NCBI GenBank assembly: GCA_017437285.1
Contig: JAFSBM010000024.1
Coordinates: forward strand, 1-32,722
Direction of reading: 5' to 3'
From: Ruminococcus sp.
GTDB taxonomy: Bacteria > Bacillota > Clostridia > Oscillospirales > Ruminococcaceae
DNA: 32,722 nucleotides
The position numbers and the translations under genes were made by a program. Under the pieces are notes generated by a model. It ran no database searches and was not told the origin of the DNA. It saw nothing but the letters and a program-made list of their open reading frames with translations. Shown piece by piece: positions 7,852 through 16,806 of this stretch (positions are counted from its first letter, which is position 1; every line of letters begins with the position of its first letter).

Positions 7852-8697
7852 CTATTTCTTAATTACAGGTATCCAAACTTCATACTGTGCGTTTTGAGGG
7901 TCAGGATTCAGGTAAACTTCAATGTCAGGAGCATTAGCGTATTCATATCCTGAAGTAGGAAGCCATTCGGTTACAATACGCTGTTCCAATTCTTGAATAG
8001 ACTGATTTGTACCTGATCCCGTGAAAATTGCCCAAGTAGCAGCAGGAACAATATATTCTTCAAAATCCGTATCTTGCTTTGTGCTTGAAACTGCAATAAA
8101 ATATTTCCACTGTTCAACATCATTACACACACTAACACCTAGAAGTCCCATAGGTGCAGTATCCATCAATCCTGCTAATTTCTGTATTGTTCCATCAACG
8201 GCGGCATTCTGCCACATTTTCGGAACAACAGCAAAATTGTTCTCGATTTCTTTATCAAGAGGCTGAGATATGCCTATGATACGAAATGAGTCTTTCTTTT
8301 CAATACGATAATTCATTTCTTCTACTCCTTTAACCGTAATTCTGAATGAGATAGGGGGAAAGGATTTTATAGATACACCCTCATTTTTTACAGCGGAAGG
8401 TGCAATGCCATGAACGCTTTGAAATGCTCTGTTAAACGCAGTAGGTGACTGATATCCATACTCGCCCGCAACTTCTATTATCTTTTTATCACCAAACTGT
8501 AAGTCTACCGCAGCTAATGACATTTTTCTTCTTCGGATATATTCCGACAAAGGAATACCTGCCATATAGCTAAACATTCTCTGAAAATGATAGGATGAAC
8601 AACAAGCAATTTTAGCAAGCTGTCCGTAGTCAATATCATCTTTCAAATGTTCTTCTATATAAATAATTGCTTGATTCAATCTTTCAATCCATTCCAT
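7852..8697 (-). CDS. AraC-family regulator with GyrI-like effector domain
   Basis: The 281-residue protein starts MEWIERLNQAI at ATG 8697, just after GGGAGTAGG. Residues 1-105 form the AraC DNA-binding domain with both helix-turn-helix units (LAKIACCSSYHFQRMFSYMAG and VAGEYGYQSPTAFNRAF). Residues 125-281 match the GyrI-like/effector-binding fold found in Rob-type regulators, which bind small hydrophobic ligands or drugs (YRIEKKDSFRIIGIS, then WLPTSGYEYANAPDIEVY). A longer frame to 8850 has no ribosome site and overlaps the next gene fragment. The regulon is unknown; the nearest neighbours do not suggest a target. Confidence 0.88.
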   Translation of the reverse strand: MEWIERLNQAIIYIEEHLKDDIDYGQLAKIACCSSYHFQRMFSYMAGIPLSEYIRRRKMSLAAVDLQFGDKKIIEVAGEYGYQSPTAFNRAFQSVHGIAPSAVKNEGVSIKSFPPISFRITVKGVEEMNYRIEKKDSFRIIGISQPLDKEIENNFAVVPKMWQNAAVDGTIQKLAGLMDTAPMGLLGVSVCNDVEQWKYFIAVSSTKQDTDFEEYIVPAATWAIFTGSGTNQSIQELEQRIVTEWLPTSGYEYANAPDIEVYLNPDPQNAQYEVWIPVIKK

Positions 8698-8797
8698 ATT
8701 ACCTACTCCCATCTTCGTTATTAGTATATCATAAAATCTCATTATTTTCCTCTCATTATATGCACGAAAAAGAGAGGTATTCAATTGCTTTAGGATT

Positions 8798-8941
8798 CTA
8801 TATAGCCATAGTATCAAATGAAGCAAGAACCATATATCCAAGCTCTGCAAGAGTGTAATTTGATGAAACAGCCGCTATCCGCCATATTTTGTTGTCACAG
8901 TCAGCATATGTGATTTTGAATGTGTAAATTTGCACTGCCAT
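8798..8941 (-). pseudogene. truncated pRiA4b ORF-3-like protein
   Basis: The 47-residue frame starts MAVQIYTFKITY at ATG 8941 behind AGAGGTG. It shows the N-terminal signature of plasmid pRiA4b ORF-3-like proteins (K-I-W-R, SNYTLAELGYMVLASF), where full members are much longer. It stops right after that motif. No continuation is visible in other frames, and the AraC-type gene begins 100 bp further. This is most likely the remaining 5' end of a gene cut by a deletion. The family function is unknown. Confidence 0.6.
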
Positions 8942-9074
8942 AGATTTCACCTCTAGATATTTTTCATTTTCAATCTTGATAATAGAAAGCATAAAATTGA
9001 CTGACTATATCTCTTTATAAATTTGTATTTCGGGAAATGTTCTTCAATAAGTTGCTATCTTTCTTTTTCGTTCA

Positions 9075-11369
9075 TTACAGCACAGAGTTTTCAGCCTCGA
9101 TAGCCTGCTTTTTTCTCTTACGTTCAGATTTATTGTCATACAGCTTGCCGTCAGCTTTATTCACAGCTTCGGTAAAGTCATACAGATTTTCACAGTTACA
9201 CTCACAGAACCCCATAGACATATCAATTGTATATGGCTTGTTCGCGTTATGATTCAGATTTACTATATAGCTGTGCTTTCTATCAAGAATGCTTTCAACG
9301 CTTTCAGATTCCTTTTTGAGAATGCAAGCCGCAAATTCATCACCGCCCATTCGTCCGACGATGCCACTATCACCAAATATACTTTTCATGCAGAATGCAA
9401 GATTCTTTATTGAGAAGTCACCTTCTGAATGACCATATTGATCATTTACATATTTTAGATTATCCATATCAGCATAGCAGACAATAAATCTTTTATGTTT
9501 GTTTTTTTCAATGAATGATTCTGCTGCTTTGTAAAAGCCTCGCCTGTTGTAAACCCCTGTCATTTCATCTGTTTCCGAAAGATTTGAAAGTGCTTTATTG
9601 GATATATGAAGTTTTTCATTTATCTTATCCTTTTCAGAAATAAGTCTTATCAGTTTAACTGCTGCACTAACCTGATATATAATAAGTTCCAGATCAGCAA
9701 AGAATTTATCATTATATGGTTCACAAATCAGCATACCGTATTGATATTCGCGTGAATATAGATCAGCAACAATGAAAGTGTGACGCTCATCAGAGGATAT
9801 ATATTTATTTTTAAACATATATTCCGACGAGACATTTCGTTCAGAATAAGGAATCATATTAAATTCCATATTTTTTTGATATGACATAAAGCGCCAGTTC
9901 ACGTTAGACGGAAATTCCCCGTTGCTTCGATATTCTGAAGGTTCATCCAGAAGGAAAAGATAACTTGATTTAATATTAAGGCAGAAGAATTTGTTCATCA
10001 TCTGAGCATAGTTCATTTCCATATTTTCATTGAACATCAAAGTATCTCTTGTAAAAAGATTTGATAGATGTGTGTGATCTTTATGTTCGTCTTCAAGCTT
10101 ATTGAAATCAGATATCATTCTGTTAGCAAATTTTGTAATTGTATATTTAAAAATCTTATTGATAATCTCATTGTTTTCACAAGGTGCATTTTTGATTAAC
10201 CACTCGCGACATCCATCTGCTGTTTCAATTATTCTGGGAACAATACCTGCTTCATATTTGTCATATGCAAGAAATTCTTCTATTTGATTTGTAATATATT
10301 TGAGATCATCAGCTGACGCACTGCTGTCAATGATTCTTTTACGTAATTCGGATATCATTTTCAGGCAAAAGCATTTAAGACTGTATTCTTTTTCTGCAGG
10401 AACATTGCTCATATAAACATATTTCACCAATTTTTCAGCTATGGAAACATCATTTCCGCTGAACACATTCTCTATTTTGTTAAGATATAGTCTTTCTGAC
10501 GAACAGGACGCACGCGGGATAAACTCTGTTCTGCATAAATTATCCGCATCGTTCTGACCGTTCAGTTTGTTTATTACTTTTTCCACAGACCTATAACCTA
10601 ATGCAAATGCATCAGCTTTTACAGAAGCAAGAGGGGGATCCAGCTTTGCGGCAAAAGGGCTGTCATCAAAACCAACAAGCATAATATCTCTGCCTATAAT
10701 TTTATTTCTTTTGCGCAAAATGTCATAGAACACCACAGCCATATCATCATTGGCACATATAACTGCATCACATTCGGGATTTCTGTCAAGCAGCAATTCG
10801 GCTTCATCAACACAAAATTCCGATATATCGCTTTCTATGACCATATTATCATTGAATTCATAACCGTTTGCAGCAAGAGCAGCTTTATATGCTTCATAGC
10901 GTTCTCTGCACTCAAAATTGATAAGATTTCCAATCATCATACAGATGTGTTTTCTGTTTTGCTTATTTATTAAATAATCCACAGCTTGTGTAATTCCTGA
11001 TGCGTTATCGTAAATCAGATAATCGTATCCTTTGATTTTTGATGCAACATTAAGCAGCGGAGTGACACTAAGATAATCCAGTACCTCTTTTTTTCGCATA
11101 TCATCACTTATGTAAGCAATAGTGCCTGTGCAAACAATCAGATAATCAAGCTTTGCCTTGGCTGCATAGTCCATAAGGATATTGTACTGATATTCAAACT
11201 TCATATCAAGAGAAGTGTTATCATAATCGACATCAAGATATTTCATAGGAAAAATAAATAAATTTGCATCAAGTGCCTCAGCTGCCGCAATAGCACCTTT
11301 GGAAACTCTGTTGCTGAATGAATCTATTATATTTGCTACTAAAATACCAATATTATAGCGTTTTGTCAT
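9075..11369 (-). CDS. diguanylate cyclase with LacI-type ligand-binding domain
   Basis: The 764-residue protein begins MTKRYNIGILV with an AGGTGAT ribosome site. Residues about 1-300 form a periplasmic-binding-protein-like fold of LacI/GalR type (IGILVANIIDSFSNRV, CDAVICANDDMAV, IMLVGFDDSPFA), but no DNA-binding helix-turn-helix and no signal peptide precede it, so it should sense a ligand in the cytoplasm. Residues 320-590 are mostly helical with a possible GAF-like part. A GGDEF domain follows (MTGVYNRRGFY; YADMDNLKYVND; GGDEF at 675-679), expected to make cyclic di-GMP. The inhibitory RxxD site is absent. It lies downstream of a LacI regulator and a sugar importer, so a sugar-to-c-di-GMP link is likely but inferred. 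Confidence 0.9.
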   Translation of the reverse strand: MTKRYNIGILVANIIDSFSNRVSKGAIAAAEALDANLFIFPMKYLDVDYDNTSLDMKFEYQYNILMDYAAKAKLDYLIVCTGTIAYISDDMRKKEVLDYLSVTPLLNVASKIKGYDYLIYDNASGITQAVDYLINKQNRKHICMMIGNLINFECRERYEAYKAALAANGYEFNDNMVIESDISEFCVDEAELLLDRNPECDAVICANDDMAVVFYDILRKRNKIIGRDIMLVGFDDSPFAAKLDPPLASVKADAFALGYRSVEKVINKLNGQNDADNLCRTEFIPRASCSSERLYLNKIENVFSGNDVSIAEKLVKYVYMSNVPAEKEYSLKCFCLKMISELRKRIIDSSASADDLKYITNQIEEFLAYDKYEAGIVPRIIETADGCREWLIKNAPCENNEIINKIFKYTITKFANRMISDFNKLEDEHKDHTHLSNLFTRDTLMFNENMEMNYAQMMNKFFCLNIKSSYLFLLDEPSEYRSNGEFPSNVNWRFMSYQKNMEFNMIPYSERNVSSEYMFKNKYISSDERHTFIVADLYSREYQYGMLICEPYNDKFFADLELIIYQVSAAVKLIRLISEKDKINEKLHISNKALSNLSETDEMTGVYNRRGFYKAAESFIEKNKHKRFIVCYADMDNLKYVNDQYGHSEGDFSIKNLAFCMKSIFGDSGIVGRMGGDEFAACILKKESESVESILDRKHSYIVNLNHNANKPYTIDMSMGFCECNCENLYDFTEAVNKADGKLYDNKSERKRKKQAIEAENSVL

Positions 11370-11452
11370 ATTATCACCTGATTACTATTTTCTGGGCTAT
11401 TGTATGATGTTGCCTTTAATTTGCTTTTTTGTTTGATAATAATTTCAGTTAA

Positions 11453-11458
11453 ATTATA
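11453..11458 (-). promoter_or_regulatory. probable -10 box of the GGDEF gene
   Basis: TATAAT (11458-11453, minus strand) lies about 85 bp before the GGDEF start and 31 bp after the LacI stop. No good -35 box is visible, so recognition may need an activator. Confidence 0.4.
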
Positions 11459-11488
11459 CTATACCACGGTTATTTTTTTAACTGCTTT

Positions 11489-12499
11489 TTATTTATAGTT
11501 AAGCGAAGCCACAGAATCCTTGAAAACTATCCTGCCTTTTACCTGTATCATTCCTATATGTTCGGAAGGAGTTTTGATTTTTGAAAGTAATGCGTCAACA
11601 GCTATGGTGGACATTTTTTCCGTATTTATCTCAAATGTAGTGATGTTGGGAAGTGTTATGCTGCTGTAAACTGAATTATCAAAGCCTGTTACGGAAATAT
11701 CATCGGGAACACGATATCCGTTTTGGGTGAGCTGGTTTATCAGCTTTCCGGCAACCTCATCACAGTTACAAACAAATGCAGTAGGCATAACAACAGGCAT
11801 TTCAAGAGGAATAAACTCCCCTGTTTCGGTATCTCTGTCGCTTATCAGATAATAGTCCGAAAGACGTATATTATGCTCGATAAGAGATTTGGCATATCCT
11901 AAATATCTATCCTGAATACTGCTTGTAGCGTGAATATTTCCTACAAAAGCAATGCTGCGATGCCCGTTATCTATGAGATAATTTGTAAGCTCATAGACAG
12001 CATAGAAACTGTCACCGACCACACAGCTCTCTGATGTAAGCTGATTGTAGAAATCCAGAAAAACTACGGGTATCTTTGTACTTAAAACGGCATTTATATA
12101 TTTATCCGATATCTGACCGAGAATAATTATCCCATCTACACGCTGATGAAAAAATATATCGGGAAGCTGAGCCTTTTCCTCATTGCCTGAGGTTAATGTA
12201 TGAAAAAAGGCATAGTGCTTGCTCTGCTGGAGTGCTGTAGATATTCCCCTCATAAATTTGAAGTAAAAGGAATTTTCCGACATATAGCGTTCAGCAACGA
12301 TAATACCTATATTACCGCTGAGAGTTTTTTTCTTTTTTGCTTCTGAACCGTATTTATAGCCCATAGTTTCAGCCGTTTTTAATATTCTGTTCCTTAGCTC
12401 GTCGCTGACTCCGCTTTGACCTGTAAAAGCCTTTGAAACAGATACAACACTTATTCCGAGCTTTGCAGCTATATCACGCATAGTAACATTTTTCGCCAA
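11489..12499 (-). CDS. LacI-family transcriptional regulator
   Basis: The 336-residue repressor starts at TTG 12499 (MAKNVTMRDIAAKLGIS), seven bases after GGAGG. The ATG at 12553 cannot be used because it lies upstream of the promoter -10 box. Residues 1-55 are the LacI helix-turn-helix and hinge (TMRDIAAKLGISVVSVSKAF); 65-330 are the sugar-binding domain (GNIGIIVAER, VDGIIILGQ, FVCNCDEVAGKL, VTGFDNS). It is divergent from a carbohydrate ABC importer, its most likely target. The GGDEF gene downstream shares the same ligand-binding fold, so both may respond to one sugar. Confidence 0.92.
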   Translation of the reverse strand: MAKNVTMRDIAAKLGISVVSVSKAFTGQSGVSDELRNRILKTAETMGYKYGSEAKKKKTLSGNIGIIVAERYMSENSFYFKFMRGISTALQQSKHYAFFHTLTSGNEEKAQLPDIFFHQRVDGIIILGQISDKYINAVLSTKIPVVFLDFYNQLTSESCVVGDSFYAVYELTNYLIDNGHRSIAFVGNIHATSSIQDRYLGYAKSLIEHNIRLSDYYLISDRDTETGEFIPLEMPVVMPTAFVCNCDEVAGKLINQLTQNGYRVPDDISVTGFDNSVYSSITLPNITTFEINTEKMSTIAVDALLSKIKTPSEHIGMIQVKGRIVFKDSVASLNYK

Positions 12500-12543
12500 A
12501 TTCTGCGCCTCCAAATCAAAAATTAATTTTATATCACAGCTTA

Positions 12544-12572
12544 ATTCTATCATATAAATCGCAACTAATCAA
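12544..12572 (-). promoter_or_regulatory. promoter of the LacI gene
   Basis: TTGATT (12572-12567) and TAGAAT (12549-12544) are 17 bp apart on the minus strand. Transcription would start near 12537, giving a leader of about 38 nt to the TTG start. Confidence 0.65.
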
Positions 12573-13012
12573 GCAAATAATTAAGCTAAATTTAATACAG
12601 ATTTTTTGAGTAAATTTACAAATAATTATCAGCTTGTTAGTCACCACATTAACTAAATTAACTTATATTTTTAAAATTTATTTACACAAATTATTTCTAT
12701 TGCGTTAACATAAATATGAAAACGTTTTTACATAACAATATTTTTTATGATTTTACAGTTGTAGATCCACTATTTATTGTCAATATGCACATATCACATT
12801 ATAAAAATCTCACAGATGTTCCAAACAAAACGAAACAAAACAATTTCTTTGTTAAATTTCTACAAAGCTAACAAAACCACGCTGTCTGAAACGCTGCAAT
12901 TTAGCTTTTTGCTTGACTTGAACCTCAATTAATTTATAATGAGAATATCGCATAAACCAAACAATGAATAACACGCAATACTAAATTCTCATTCGTAATG
13001 GAGGTAATTCAA
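12573..13012. promoter_or_regulatory. regulatory region between LacI gene and sugar importer
   Basis: The A/T-rich divergent intergenic region holds ATGAAAACGTTTTTAC at 12716-12731, built on a perfect palindrome AAAACGTTTT. That resembles a LacI/CcpA-type operator (cre-like), a candidate site for the adjacent repressor or for catabolite control. AATGAGAAT (12938-12946) and ATTCTCATT (12985-12993) form a further inverted repeat around the importer's 5' leader. Confidence 0.6.
12913..12940 (+). promoter_or_regulatory. promoter of the sugar importer operon
   Basis: TTGACT (12913-12918) and TATAAT (12935-12940) with 16-bp spacing; the start would be near 12947, some 66 nt before the lipoprotein ATG. 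Confidence 0.7.
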
Positions 13013-14431
13013 ATGAACACAAAACTTAAAAGAACTGCGGCTATGTGTGCAGTACTGGTAATGACAGGATCGCTTCTTACTGCTTGCGGCGGCACTACCG
13101 AAAACAACCCCACGGCTGACACAACAGCTGCAGCAGGAGCAGGAGAAACTTCCGCAGCAGCAAACGGCGGAGAAACAACAGCTGCCGCAGCTGACAGCAC
13201 AAGCGGACTCAGCGGAACGATCAAGGTGCTCCACCACCGTACCGACAGAGATCAGGATGGCACAATGGCTGAGCTTACCAAGGGCTTCAATGAGCTTTAT
13301 CCAAACGTTAAGATAGAATATCAGTCATTTACAAACTATGCCGATGATATTGCAACAATGATGCAGTCAGATAATTACGGTGATGTAGTTATGACCCCTC
13401 AGGCTCTCAAGCAGGCTGACCTTCCCAATTTCTTCGCTCCATTCGGTTCTTATGATGAGCTTTCTCAGAAGTATTACTGGCTTGAAAACTACAGCGTTGA
13501 CGGTCAGGTTTACGCACTTCCCACAGGCGGTACAGCTTCGGGTGTTCTTTACAACAAAAAGGTATGGGCTGACGCAGGTATTACTTCTCTCCCTACCACT
13601 ACAGAAGAATTCATCGCTTGCCTCAAGCAGATAGAGGAAAACACTGACGCTATTCCTTATTACACCAACTATAACGCAGGCTGGTGCATTACTCAGTGGC
13701 AGTCTCTCGTAGTCGGTGCTTCGGGTGATCCTGATTATAACACCAAGCTTCTTACCGAAAGAACAGACCTCTTCTCCGCAGGAAGCCCCTATGACGCTGT
13801 TTACGGCACACTTTTTGACATCTATGCAGACCCCACACTTCACGAGGAAGATCCTATGACAACTGACTGGGAGGGCTGCAAGCCTGCATTCGCACAGGGT
13901 AAGATCGCAACTATGGTTCTTGGTTCCTGGGCAATAAGCCAGTTCCAGGAAGCCGCTGTTCAGGTTGGCACTGACCCTGCCGATGTAGGATATATGCCTT
14001 TCCCCAACAGCATTGACGGCAAAATCTACTCTGTTTCCTCCAATGACTATATGATGAGCGTCAACAAGAATTCCTCCAATCTTGATGCTGCCATGGCTTA
14101 TGCAAGATGGTTCTGCACAGATTCCGGCTTTGCTCAGAACGAAGGCGAGATTTCAGGTCTTAAGGGAGCTGCAATGCCCGAGACACTCTCTTCCTTTGAT
14201 GAGCTTGGCGTTCAGCTCTTTGTTGAAAATCCTGCTCCTGCTGAGCTTATCGGCAAGTTTGACGAGATCGCAAAAGCATCTGAGGTTGATCCTTGGGGCG
14301 ACGCTTCCACAAACTACAAGTTCAGAATGGCTGAAGCTGCATTCAACGGTCAGGGCAGAGAAGCATACGACAAAATCGCTGCTGACGTTAACACTGCATG
14401 GGCTGCTTCCAGAGATGAAATTCTCGGCTGA
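13013..14431 (+). CDS. sugar ABC transporter substrate-binding lipoprotein
   Basis: The 472-residue extracellular solute-binding protein starts at ATG 13013, eight bases after GGAGG. It has a lipoprotein signal peptide with lipobox LTAC and anchor Cys25, then a low-complexity Ala/Thr/Gly linker (about 28-68). The body is a family 1 solute-binding fold (IKVLHHRTDRDQDG, FNELYPNVKIEYQSF, ALPTGGTASGVLYNKKVWADAG, GKIATMVLGSWAI). Such proteins deliver oligosaccharides to a two-permease importer, encoded immediately downstream. The sugar cannot be told from the sequence. Control by the divergent LacI protein is likely. Confidence 0.94.
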   Translation: MNTKLKRTAAMCAVLVMTGSLLTACGGTTENNPTADTTAAAGAGETSAAANGGETTAAAADSTSGLSGTIKVLHHRTDRDQDGTMAELTKGFNELYPNVKIEYQSFTNYADDIATMMQSDNYGDVVMTPQALKQADLPNFFAPFGSYDELSQKYYWLENYSVDGQVYALPTGGTASGVLYNKKVWADAGITSLPTTTEEFIACLKQIEENTDAIPYYTNYNAGWCITQWQSLVVGASGDPDYNTKLLTERTDLFSAGSPYDAVYGTLFDIYADPTLHEEDPMTTDWEGCKPAFAQGKIATMVLGSWAISQFQEAAVQVGTDPADVGYMPFPNSIDGKIYSVSSNDYMMSVNKNSSNLDAAMAYARWFCTDSGFAQNEGEISGLKGAAMPETLSSFDELGVQLFVENPAPAELIGKFDEIAKASEVDPWGDASTNYKFRMAEAAFNGQGREAYDKIAADVNTAWAASRDEILG

Positions 14432-14480
14432 TTTTAATTAACTCTTCCTTCTTAATTTTTTCCTATCTACAGCTGTATTT

Positions 14481-14508
14481 TTCTGCGGTGCATCTTCACA
14501 CCGCAGAA
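14481..14508 (+). other. intercistronic hairpin after the binding-protein gene
   Basis: TTCTGCGGTG (14481-14490) pairs with CACCGCAGAA (14499-14508). No T-tract follows, so it probably protects the upstream message and lets the binding protein be made in excess over the permeases. Confidence 0.6.
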
Positions 14509-14598
14509 TGATACAGTATTTTACTAAAAACCTTTTTGCATCTGTATGTTTTATTATCACATTATACACGAAAATAATCCGAAAACGAGGGATTTGCT

Positions 14599-15528
14599 TT
14601 GACTAAAAAAAATATTAGAGCCGAACGGCTTGCTCCGAAGAACAAGCTGTCAAAGGCATATATCGAAAAGATGACAACCGTTTGCCTTTTCCTGCTTATT
14701 CCCACATTACTGCTTGTGATATTTACCTACATTCCCGCTGCTGAAATGGTAAAATTCAGCTTTGAGGAAAGAGACCAGTTCGGTCAGAATGTAAAATTTG
14801 TGGGACTTGAAAATTATAAAACGGTTTTTTCCACCCCCGAGTATTTTGCGGCTTTCAAAAACAGTATCTATTATCTTTGCGGTTCATTTATACAGCTTGG
14901 ACTTGCATTGTTTATAGCGACTATTCTTTGCTCAAAGATAAGATTTGCCAATTTCTTCAAGGGCGTAGTATTTTTTCCCTATATGATAAATACGGTTGCG
15001 GTTGCTTTAATTTTCCGCAGATTTTTCCAGAAGGGTGACGGCATAACCAATACAGACGGTACTCTCAATTCAATAATAGACCTGTTGGGCGGTGACCCTG
15101 TTAAATTTCTATCTACAGAAGGGCTTGTCAACATTTGTCTCGTATTCGTTTCCATATGGAGATATATCGGCTTTGATATCGTAATGTTCATAGGTGCGAT
15201 ACAGTCAATTTCTCCCGATATTTACGAAGCTGCTGATCTTGACGGTGCAAACCGATTCCAGATATTCAGATACATAATCGCTCCCGGTATCAGACCAATT
15301 ATCCTTCTTCAAATGATACTTGCAGTCAAGGGTGCTATCAGCGTTTACGAGATCCCTTTTATTATCACCGGAGGACGCTTCGGTTCAAGTACATTTGTTA
15401 TACAAACTACGGAAACAGCATTTAAGTTTCAAAAAGTCGGGCTTGCCTCGGCAATGGCTGTAGTCCTGTTCCTTATAATAGTTGCGGTGACGATAATACA
15501 AAAGCTGGTTCTCAAGGAGGATAAGTAA
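14599..15528 (+). CDS. sugar ABC transporter permease 1 (MalF-like)
   Basis: The 309-residue membrane protein starts at TTG 14599, six bases after GAGGGA. It has about six transmembrane segments and the inner-membrane permease EAA loop (EAADLDGANRFQIFRYIIAPGIRP, beginning at residue 210), which docks with the ATPase. It pairs with the next gene, whose ATG follows two bases after this stop. No ATPase gene is in the operon, so a shared MsmX/UgpC-type ATPase encoded elsewhere is expected. Confidence 0.92.
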   Translation: MTKKNIRAERLAPKNKLSKAYIEKMTTVCLFLLIPTLLLVIFTYIPAAEMVKFSFEERDQFGQNVKFVGLENYKTVFSTPEYFAAFKNSIYYLCGSFIQLGLALFIATILCSKIRFANFFKGVVFFPYMINTVAVALIFRRFFQKGDGITNTDGTLNSIIDLLGGDPVKFLSTEGLVNICLVFVSIWRYIGFDIVMFIGAIQSISPDIYEAADLDGANRFQIFRYIIAPGIRPIILLQMILAVKGAISVYEIPFIITGGRFGSSTFVIQTTETAFKFQKVGLASAMAVVLFLIIVAVTIIQKLVLKEDK

Positions 15529-15529
15529 A

Positions 15530-16390
15530 ATGGCTGATACGGCAATCAAAAACAAAAGCTCAGATTTTGTACCCAAGCTTTTTACATTCCTGAAATATGC
15601 TATAATGGTCATAGCCTGCCTTGTGGTATTTATTCCTCTCGTCGTAGTTTTCTTAGGCTCATTCAAAAATAATACGGAGTTTCTTTCGTCAAATGTATTT
15701 GCGCTTCCGACAGAATTTGAATGGTCAAACTATAAGACTGCATTTATTGACGGCAAGGTTCTGCTGGGTCTGAGAAACACAGCAATAATTATTGTAATCT
15801 CCTGTACGGGAACAATAATCGTTGGTACAATGACAGCGTATGTACTCCAGCGTTTTAATACTGTTATGGGAAAGGTACTTAAAGCGGCATTTCTTCTTGC
15901 AACGCTTTTTCCTGCAATTTCAATGCAGGTAACGGTTTATAGGATTATGAACAGCTTTGGTCTTGTAGGAAGTATGGCTGCCCCCATCATTCTTTACATT
16001 GGTACTGATATTGTTTCCATATACATATTTATGCAGTTTCTGGATAACATCTCATACTCTCTTGACGAAAGTGCCATTATTGACGGAGCAAATTATTTTA
16101 CGGTTTTCTTTAAAATAATCCTTCCTCTGCTTCGTCCTGCAATAGCAACCGTACTCATAATCAAGGTAATAAGCATCTACAACGATTTCTACACACCCCA
16201 GCTTTATATGCCAAGTGAGGAGCTTTCTGTAGTTTCCACATCACTTTATCGTTTTATGGGGCCTTACGGAGCAAAGTGGGAAATCATCTTTGCAGGTATC
16301 GTTATCTGTATTATTCCTGCACTTGTAATCTTCCTTTCACTTCAAAAGCAGATATATGCAGGTCTTGTAAATGGTTCGGTAAAGGAATGA
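15530..16390 (+). CDS. sugar ABC transporter permease 2 (MalG-like)
   Basis: The 286-residue permease starts at ATG 15530 with AAGGAGG inside the end of the preceding gene, indicating translational coupling. It has about six membrane segments (first VIACLVVFIPLVVVFLGSF) and a degenerate EAA loop, ESAIIDGANYFTVFFKIILP, from residue 180. It forms the channel with permease 1. A strong hairpin closes the operon. No glycoside hydrolase accompanies the importer here. Confidence 0.92.
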   Translation: MADTAIKNKSSDFVPKLFTFLKYAIMVIACLVVFIPLVVVFLGSFKNNTEFLSSNVFALPTEFEWSNYKTAFIDGKVLLGLRNTAIIIVISCTGTIIVGTMTAYVLQRFNTVMGKVLKAAFLLATLFPAISMQVTVYRIMNSFGLVGSMAAPIILYIGTDIVSIYIFMQFLDNISYSLDESAIIDGANYFTVFFKIILPLLRPAIATVLIIKVISIYNDFYTPQLYMPSEELSVVSTSLYRFMGPYGAKWEIIFAGIVICIIPALVIFLSLQKQIYAGLVNGSVKE

Positions 16391-16413
16391 TGATATTCAA
16401 CAGCATATATCAT

Positions 16414-16463
16414 ATAACACACAGCACCAAGGCATTACATTTTACCTTGGTGCTGTGTGTTAT
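16414..16463 (+). terminator. strong hairpin ending the sugar importer operon
   Basis: ATAACACACAGCACCAAGG (16414-16432) pairs perfectly with CCTTGGTGCTGTGTGTTAT (16445-16463), a 19-bp stem. The tail is A/T-rich rather than pure T. Confidence 0.75.
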
Positions 16464-16625
16464 ATTATAAATCAATGTATAAAAATGTTTAACCATTTTC
16501 TTTCTGTAGTCCGCTATTGTTAGATTTGAAGAATGTTTTTCCCATTCTTCATTGATTGATTTTCATTAAGCGGCGTACCATTTTTTCGAAATCAGGGTCA
16601 TTTTCAAATCGCACCATAGCGTTGG

Positions 16626-16742
16626 TTTTACTCTCTTATAAATCAGGCAATCAACTGAATGAAGCCGACAGTGAGGAATAAGAAAAGCCGTACTCGGATT
16701 TTTCTGAATAAGGCAGTATATATTGGACTGTTCGACAAATTG
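16626..16742. repeat. 117-bp dispersed repeat, copy B
   Basis: It matches 7704-7820 at an offset of exactly 8922 bp, about 92% identical without gaps. On the minus strand it ends the transcript of the hydrolase gene to its right and contains the same imperfect hairpin followed by CTTTTCTTATT. Confidence 0.8.
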
Positions 16743-16806
16743 TAATTTATCTGTTAAAGCGAATTCCAATTTTCTATTCCTTATAAATTGGATTGATCAT
16801 TACAAC

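Larger units (their letters stand above)
16391..16806. other. intergenic region with repeat copy B
   Basis: No complete gene is supported. It holds the importer terminator hairpin, then a short minus-strand coding-like relic (MVRFENDPDFEKMVRRLMKINQ, stop near 16550), then repeat copy B. The relic looks like the conserved end of a lost mobile-element gene, but I cannot name the family. Confidence 0.5.

Noticed and set aside
12989-13237. Cys/Ser-rich minus-strand frame over the lipoprotein start
   Set aside because: Antisense of the low-complexity Ala/Thr linker and signal peptide of the binding lipoprotein.
7704-16742. Composite transposon bounded by the 117-bp repeats
   Set aside because: No transposase lies between or in the copies, and no terminal inverted repeats or target duplications are visible; kept only as a dispersed repeat.
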